From contig NW_003108105.1 of the NCBI RefSeq assembly GCF_000003605.2, positions 1-28,355 on the forward strand: a stretch of DNA of 28,355 nucleotides. The letters are read 5' to 3'. This DNA is from Saccoglossus kowalevskii. Its lineage: Eukaryota; Hemichordata; Enteropneusta; Harrimaniidae. Within the stretch, counting starts at the first letter, position 1, and every line of letters begins with the position of its first letter. The notes under the pieces were generated by a model. That model did no database searches. It saw only the letters and a list, made by a program, of their open reading frames with translations, and had not been told where the DNA came from. Positions 11,724-20,700 of the stretch are shown here, piece by piece. Both the position numbers and the translations under genes were made by a program.

Positions 11724-14700
11724 AAATAGAATTCATGTGTTACTCGCCATCTATTACCTGAAAACAATGGCAGGCTTCAAAAGGAGTCACAGTTCACAGA
11801 GGTGTCAAATTCGCTGTAGTTGGTGTGGTCAATGAGATAATTAGGACATAGAAACGATAGTATACGTGAAGAGATAAAGTGCATGTTTAGTGATAACTTA
11901 TGTCTGTACGTTTGCGACACAGTCCGTCTAACTCTGCTGTGGACTAGAAGTTTACCCGCAACCCGGATTGAAGAAAAAAAAAAAAAAGGATAGAGGGACT
12001 ATACAAATTTTAACTTGTATAAAGTTAAAAGAGATCAGCAAAAATTATAAACTAGTAGTAATAAGTTTTATGTTTCGTTAAAATAGCAGTGGACATATCG
12101 GCGTTGAAATCATAGAAGTATACTAGTAGTTATCATTGGTAAAAACATGTGAACTCGCTAAACAGGAAATCATGCCTGTGTATGCTTCAACGTAACCTTG
12201 TTTTCGCTCAGTGGAGCCAAGAACTAGATACTGCGATAGGAAAATGAACAGCCGTCTAGCTTTTGAGGGCATTGCCAGCCAATGGTATCTGTGGATTCAC
12301 ACCCTTCCAGTGTCACTTTGTATTAAATCTCAGTGCGCAAAATTCAGAACTTTGTTCTAAACTATGACATATCCCCACTAACCCCATCCCAACATTGACG
12401 AATAAAAAACACTTGCAACTCAATAACTTATTGCCGATAAACTCGCATTCAGGTATTTCATAGTTCCTAAATGACAAATACCAAGGAAATGCAACATTTC
12501 TTTTATCACTCTTTAAAAAAAATTATATACATCTCATGAATTTACAATACTAAGTACAGTTGTATATGTCCACAATTGCGTGGCATCTAACACATTTACC
12601 CCTTAATTTGGCTTAAATAGGATAGATTTCCACAACTACTTTTCAGCGTTCACACTCGCACTAAATTGGGGACTATGTTTGTCATTGACCAATACCTCTA
12701 GCAGAGACTATCTAACATTAACAATACAGTCTTTGCTAGATCGAGAAGCATTTTACTATTTACATTTCCCAATAGCATTTTCAAAATCACAGGCTTATAT
12801 TTTTCCTATCTCCCATATTTAGAAAAAAGTAAGATGAAGGCAAATAAAAATAATATACACTCTCAATCTTTTCATTTGAATGAATGATACATTTACTCTT
12901 GTACACAAATATTTATTGTAATGCAGCAAAGTGCTACAATAAAATGACAATACGCCGTTCCGGTGACAATGTGATAATAATGCTCCTCGCATTTTGTACA
13001 TTTTCTCACTAGAACAATACCGTTTCAGCAGTAGACCTAGTACCAATTTACCACAAGATCTAGCATCATTTCGCTCAAGTGTTACTCACGCTGACCACTT
13101 ATTCTGTGTCCATTTCAACACATGTAGCAAATGATATTTTTACCACATGCAAAAGACTTTAAATAACACTCATACAATTTTAATGAAACTATGTATATAG
13201 TTCTTTTTGGATAATCAACAGGTATGCAAGTACCTTGGATGGTTCTTTCTCAGATTTGTTCATTTCATGTCAAAATTTCAAATTCTCTATTTTTAGCTCC
13301 GCTGTCGACTTGTCGAGCGGAGCTTATCATATGAGGATTGTCTGGCGTCCGACGCCCGTCGTCTGTGTCAATGTTTTACTTTTTCGACTTCTTCTTGAAA
13401 ATTACAAGCCTGAATGCTTTGATACTTTGTGTGTATGTATTTGTGTAGACCTTTCTCAGATTTGTTCATTTCGTGATGATACATGTATCTTCAATTCTCC
13501 AATTTTGGTGAATATTTTGGTAAAAAGTGATATTTTCGATTTCTTGTTAAAAACCACAAGTTCAATTGCTTTGATATTACATATATAGGTACTACATGTG
13601 GACCTCTCTCAAATTTGTTTATTTCATGATGATATCTTCAATTCTCTAATTTTGATGAATATTTTTGTTCTTTTTTGTAAAAAGTGATATTTTCGACTTC
13701 TTGTTACAAACCGCAAGTCCAATTGCTTTGATATTACATATATAGATGCTACATGTTGACTTTCTGAGATTTGATCATTTCGTGATATCTTCAATTCTCT
13801 AATTTTGATGAACATTTTTGTCATTTTTGGTAAAAAGTGATATTTTCAACTTCTTGTTAAAAACCGCAAGTCCAATTGCTTCGATAGTACATATATAGGT
13901 ACTACATGTGGACCACTCTCAAATTTGTTTATTCCATGATGATATCTTCAATTCTCTAATTTTGATGAAATGTTTGTCCTTTTTTGTAAAAAGTGATATT
14001 TTCTTCTTGTTAAAAACCACAATCATTTATGGTGAAAAATGATATTTTTGAATTCTTGTTGAAAACAGCAAGTCCCATTGCATTGATACTATGCATATTG
14101 TTCATTTTCTAATGATATCTTCTGTTCTTTAACTGAAATGTGCATTGCTAACAGTGGAGCTATCTCAGCCGAGAGGCTGCTTGTTGGTGAATGTTTTGGT
14201 CGAAAGGAATATGTTCGACTTCTTGTTAAAAACCGCAAGTCCAATTACTTTTACTATATATTACATATATAGGTACTACATGTGGACCTCTCTCAGATTT
14301 GTTCATTTTGTGATGATATCTTTTATTCTCTAATTTTGATGAATATTTTCAATTTCAACTTCTTCTAAACCGCATGTCAGAATGTTTTCAAGTTTGATAT
14401 GCAAGTACCTTGGGTAGATCTCTCTCGAATTTGTTCATTTTGTGCCAAAATTATAAATTTTGGATTTTTCTGAATATTTTTGTGATTTTTGGTCAAAATT
14501 GATATTTTTGACTTTTCGAAACTGTAATTCTGAATGCTTCCAAATTTGATATACAGGTGCCTTGGATGGTTCTCGCCAAAATTTGTTCATTTTGTGTCAA
14601 AATCTCAAATTTTCCAATTTTGAAGAATATTTTTGTCATTTTTTGTAAAAGAGATATTTTTGACTTTGAGACCGATTGTTTTGATATTACATATATAATA

Positions 14701-17700
14701 CTACATGTATACCAATCTCAGATTTGTTCATTTCGTGGTAATATCTTCAATTCTCCAATTTTGATGAATATTTTTGTCATCTTAGGTAAAAAGTGATATG
14801 TTCAGTTCTTAATTCAAATGTGCATTGCTTACAGCAGAGCTATATTTCCTCATCATTTTTTGTTGTTGGTTACAATAACTAAATAACTGATTTTATAAGA
14901 TCTTTTTCAAACCTAAATATATTTTATTATTCAGTTTTGGTGTGAATAGAATTTACAATATTCATGATAAATATTAAAATTTGGCTGAAATAAAACATTT
15001 GTAATACATATAAATGGACAGAATGAAGATGAGAACCAGACGTAGTATTATGCTTTTCAAGATCAGATAATTAAATGGTGTAGTAAACCGATATGTTAAC
15101 AACATATTGTACTGTAACTTGTAGTTTTTTCGTAATATTGATACTTTGAAACTTTGGCCGATCAAGTTCAGACTCTACACATCATATCAGACACATGTTT
15201 TATGATTTGTTTCAAGATTGATAAATGGCAACCATTTAATGCCAAAAATGTCGCAAAACCTTTAACTTCAGATATTAGGTCATATATATATATATTTTGT
15301 GTTTATAATACAATGCATTTACATTGACTTATTTCAAATATCTTTCATAGAAACATTAAATTACAATACTGTTTATACTATATATCTGTTTATAATCAGC
15401 TTTGATGTACTCTAAACCAGGGCATAAGAGTATGACAGTTCATACATGACATTTATTTGGAATGTTTTTTTTTTAATTACAGTGTGTAACTCCAAGTGGT
15501 GAATCTAAATGCTTAACTTGTCTGGATGAGGTAGGTTCTATTAATCCGAAAATGTGGACTTATGTTTTGACCTCCGTGCGTTTGTGTGTGTGTGCATCTT
15601 AGAAATGCCTGGACCAATCACAATCAAACTTCACACACACATCATACATGACATTATACATATGCACATCATATAGATCTGATTAAAGATGGCCGAATGG
15701 CAGCCATTTATGTACTGAAAATTTATCAAATGCTTAAGTTGCAAAAAAGACGAAGAATGTTCCGAGGCAGCAGTCAAGACATAAGACATGCTCAACCTGC
15801 TTTATGCAAATGCCTGTTTGGCTGTGTCAGGGACTCTGGTTCTGCCTAGAGGGGCTCTGCGATCTATGGGACCCTAAAACGTGGTTGCATTGCGAGGCTA
15901 GGTGGAAAGCTGAAGGCAAGCGATTAAAAGCTGGTAAAAGTAGTCATAAGAAGGGGAAATCCCTAGCCGCAGCTAGCGATGATATGTCTGATTCAGTGAG
16001 TGAAAAATCTCTCCCTTCACTTGGTAATCGCGACGGGGCTCGTCTCCGGTCGACAACTGAAATTGTTGGAGAGTTGTCATGATCTGACTCCCTTACGCGT
16101 CATTCTCTATATTCCTAACACCTGCCTCAGGCTCGGGCTGACCAGGCATCTTTTCTGCATTTTACCAAGCCACTTGTGACAGGAGAGTCGCCATTGGACC
16201 CATTCTCATCAGTGCTCTCCTCCCACTGCCAGCATGGAGAACACGCCCACTGGCCCAACTCCCCTGGGTACCTTGTGTGACCAAAGCTATGGAGGGGGCT
16301 CAGAGAGCAATGGAGGGGGGCGATTGGTACCCTTCGGGAGAAACGGACAAACAGCTTGAACCTGGTTTCAGTGCGGTCATGTCCCACGCCTTTTATTGGG
16401 TTAGTTGATACCCCATTGGGGCTACGCGAACCATTGATGGGTCCCCGGTGTGGGACACTCACGCGGTACCACAGCCTTCTCCATGGGTTCGCCGTTCCAA
16501 CCCCGCTACCCATACCTTCGTTAAGGTGGGTAGTGCGGTTCAGAAAGGCCACGTTGCATGGACATTTGACCGGCACCAGAGCTTTGACCAATCAATTTTA
16601 TAGAATGAGTAACTTTGATGTTAGGGCGTCAGCTCACCTTGCTAAGTTCTGATCGTCCGAGTGCTTAGCAATGAACCTTGATTCTCTGGCTGCGCAGAGA
16701 GTCACTATGTGTGATATCTTGCAAGTCCATACTGCCCTCTTGGCTAGAGCGGTTTTGGTTGAGCGAGAGGCAGTTCTGAGTATGTGCGCCTAACCTACTC
16801 CAGCAGTAGACGAGTTTGATCGCCTGCTGCGAAAGCCTTAGGGGCATGACCGCCTATTTGCTGGCCGGTTAGCAGATGTGGTGAACGGTTTGCCGGTTGC
16901 TGAGGATCAGCATATCCATTTTAAGCAATCGTCCCTAATGGCCAAGGTAGCTAGTCCTTCTGGTCAACAGTTCAAATCAAAACTGCAAGGTGGCTCAGGC
17001 AGTAAGTCCTCCGCTCGGGGTCACAACCAGCGAGGATCAATGCGCACATGGTTTCCTTCAAAAGGGCAGAAGAAGACTAGTAGTGGGAAGCGTCAGAAAA
17101 ATCCCAAGAAATGTGGTTTTGGTGGTGGGCTTTCTGACACTTCCAGGGACCAGACTCCCTTGACTCCTCATCCCCCTCAGGTCTTTTGCCGAGGGTTGAG
17201 GTCAAGGTAGAGATGATCTGCCAGGAAGTAGGCAGCCTTCTGGAAAAAGGGCGATATGCCTAGTGGAGAACCCCCATTTATTTCCAGGGTTCTATTCCCA
17301 CATCTTCCTCATTCCCAAGAGTTGGGGGTGGCGTTCAGTCGTAGACCTCAGTCGGCTGAACGGGTTTGTGGAACTCAAGCACTTCCGGATGGAAACACCA
17401 GCTCAGGTACTTCTGTCAGTGCACTCGGGCGATTGCCTGGCATCGCTGGACTTGAGCCTGGACTTACCGGCTTCATGAGTGGTGAATGGGAATGTGTATC
17501 TCAGATTCCCATTGGAGAGCAACATTTACGACTTTACCACCCTTTACTTCGGTCTGTGCACGGCACCATCTATCCTCACCAGAGTGCTAAGACAGGTAAC
17601 CCAGCTGCTACACCGGTCAGCAGTCTATCTTAACCCACATCTCGATGACTGATTACACAACTGAGACAGGGAGGTGTTAGTGGAGCACGTATGACTGAAG

Positions 17701-20700
17701 CAAATGCTCCTCCACGAGTTGGGCTTTTTAATAAATATAACCAACTGCCATCCTACAGCCTGGTTTTTCTGGTATGCAGTTTGACACGGTGCAAGGGCTT
17801 GTTCGCCCCTCTTCAGAGCGATGCGACTCCTTGCAGAACTCGCCAGCCAACTCCGGTCGATGGGATCAGTGTCGATGCGCAAACTGATGCGGCTTATTGG
17901 CAAAATTAAGTCAGAGTGTTGTCTGGTTCCATTAGCAACTCTCCGGTCTCGTCCGATTAAGAGGCGCTTACTGGACTACAGGGTCCACATGCGGAACCTG
18001 ACGTTCATGGTTCAATTGTCGGACCAAGCCATGGCGGCCCTCCTTTGGTGGAAGCACGCACGGAACTTGGAAACAGGAATACCCCTAGATCCGATGACTC
18101 CCTTGCTGACTCTCATTACAGACGCGTCGCTCTAGGGATGGGGTGGTCATCTGATGGAACTTTATGTCTGAGCGACATGGCCGTTCGCATATTCGGACCG
18201 CTACATCACTGGAGTTGGAGTTGGAGTTGCAGACCGTCATGTTGTCTCTAAAACATTTTCAGGAAGTCGCACACCACCACAGAGTCCTACTTTGGACAGA
18301 CAACACCTCAGGAGGGGGGGACACGTTCCCCCACATAGTCAAAGCTAGCAGAGGAGATTGTCTTTTGGTGGCTGGAAAACCAGGTGGAGCTCACCACCTT
18401 CCGGGGATATGCAACAGTGCTGCGAATGCCTTCTCGAGACGTATTGGATTCTAGAACACCGAGTGGCACATCCCCCAATGGGTAGCGGACTGGCTTTGCC
18501 AGTTACAGTAATGCCAAGCTCTCGACATACGTGTCACTCCTCCCGGAGACGAGCGCTTTCACCACAAATGCTCTATCGATCTCATGGAATCTCATGGACG
18601 CGTACGCTTTCCCACCCTTCAAACTGGTGCACCAAGTGTAGGTGAAGTTACGACTCGAGACCACCTGTCTTCTGACTTTGGTGGCGCACAACTGGCAATT
18701 GAAGGTCTGGTTTCCAATGTTGCTGAAACTTCTAGTTAAGTCACCTATAGAGTTGCCGGATCTGTTTTCCATCCAGCTATTCCATCTTAACACGTGGAGG
18801 CTGTCAATAAACTCGTGCAAGTGTAAGGCTTTTCTGCAGAGTTGTCCAAGTTCCTTGCTTCGACACAGTCAGACAGCACCAGACGTTTGTACGAATCCAG
18901 ATGGGGATTGTACATTGATTGATGTGACAGAAGGGAGATTGATCATCTCAGTCTCTCTTTTAGCGAGGTAGCCGATTTTTTCCTATATTTATTTGATCAA
19001 GGAATATCTATATCGACAATTCTTGGATATCCGTCAGTTTTATTCCCAGTTTTATCAGAGTCTGCTGGACTGAAACTGGCTTTGAGTTCTATTATGGTAC
19101 AACTGTTTCAGTCTTTCCGCTCAAAGAAGCCAAGCGCCAAGGGGCTAGTGAAACCTCCTGATTGGGGCTTGTCGTTGGTTCATCATGTCATAGATATATA
19201 TTGGTTTGACAATCCTATTAAAAATGGCTGAATGGTGGCCATTTTGTGTCAATGTTTTATTTTTTCGACTTCTTCTTGAAAACTTTTAGTCTGAGTGCTT
19301 TGATACTTGGTTTATATGTACCTTGGGTAGACCTCTCTTAGAATTGTTCATTTCATAATATCTTCAAATCTCTATTTTTGGTGAATATTTTTGTAATTTT
19401 TGGTAAAAAGTGATATTTTCTACTTCTTGTTAAAAACCGCAAATCTGATTGCTTTGATATTGCATATATAGGTACTACATGTAGACCTATCTCAGATTTG
19501 TTCATTTTGTGATGATATCTTCAATTCTCTAATTTTGGAGAATATTTTTTGCCATTTTTGATGAAAAGTGATATTTTCGACTAATATATATAGGTACTAC
19601 ATGTGAACCTCGCTCAGATTTGTGCATTTTGTGATGATATCTTTAATTTTCTAGTTTTGGTGAATATTTTTGTAATTTTGGTAAAAAGTGACATTTTCGA
19701 CTTCTTGTTAAAAACCGTAAGTCTGATTGCTTACAAATTTGATACCATACATATAGGTATCTCAGGTAAATATCTCTCAGATTTGTTCATTTCATGAAGA
19801 TATCTTCAATTATCCAATTTTGATGCATATTTTGGTCATTTTTTTGTAAAAAGTGATATTTCTGAATTCTTGTTGAAAACAGCAAGTCCGATTGCTTTGA
19901 TACTTTACATATTGTTCATTTTCTAATGATATCTTCAGTTCTTAATTGAAATGTGCTTTGCTAACAGCGAAGCTATCTCGAATGACAGGCTGCTTGTTGG
20001 TGAATATTTTTGCCATTTTGATTAACAAATATAGATAATTCTGACCTTTTCTTGAAAACTATCACCTTAGTTGCTTTGATACTTAGTATGTAGGTACCTT
20101 GGGTCAGATTTGTGAAAGCATCTTCAATTCATCTTTATTGTCATTTTTTGTAAAAAATAACTTAAAGCTATTTTCATTTCTTTTTGAAAACTACCTGCTT
20201 TTATACGTACTTGGTACATGTATGCAGTTATTAAGGAAAGACTACTGTCAAATTTGATCATTTCAGAATAATATTTTCAGTTCTCTATTTTTAGCCAATA
20301 TTTTGTAAAAAAAATTCCATTTTCAACTCCTAGCTACCAGCTCCAATTACTATGATACTTTATGTATGAACCATTTTTTGGCAATGCAATTTCTGTCAAA
20401 CTTGTTTTAACAAATCTTGGACATGCCTGGACTAACTCAAACTTCACACATACATCATACATAATATTATACATATGCACATCAATTTGCTTTTCAAATC
20501 TGATTCAAGATGGCTTAATGGTGGCAATTTTTGTGCTGCAAAATCATCAAAATCAATCATTTCTGGCATTTTGGAACCGTCTCTTGGCCATTTACAGATG
20601 GATTTTAGACCTTGATTAAAGTCGTATTGTTTTTCATATTCGTTTCAAATTGATTATGTGATTATGTTCAAATGTTGTGTATTTATTATACATCATGTCA

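Larger units (their letters stand above)
15765..19177 (+). mobile_element. Decayed DIRS-type retrotransposon, 3'-truncated
   Basis: About 3.4 kb of clearly higher GC than the flanks. Remnants appear in DIRS order: gag-like, reverse transcriptase, RNase H, then the N-terminal part of a tyrosine recombinase. Every module has stops or frameshifts. The recombinase breaks off after PPDWGLSLV at ~19176, where family B sequence (CATCATGTCATAGATATA) begins. Terminal inverted repeats were not identified. DIRS elements integrate with a tyrosine recombinase, so no target duplication is expected. It lies in intron 12, in the host gene's direction. Confidence 0.82.

Noticed and set aside
16127..16591. 154-codon minus-strand frame
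   Set aside because: Antisense to the DIRS gag-like region; the GC-rich composition makes long frames by chance, and it matches nothing I know.
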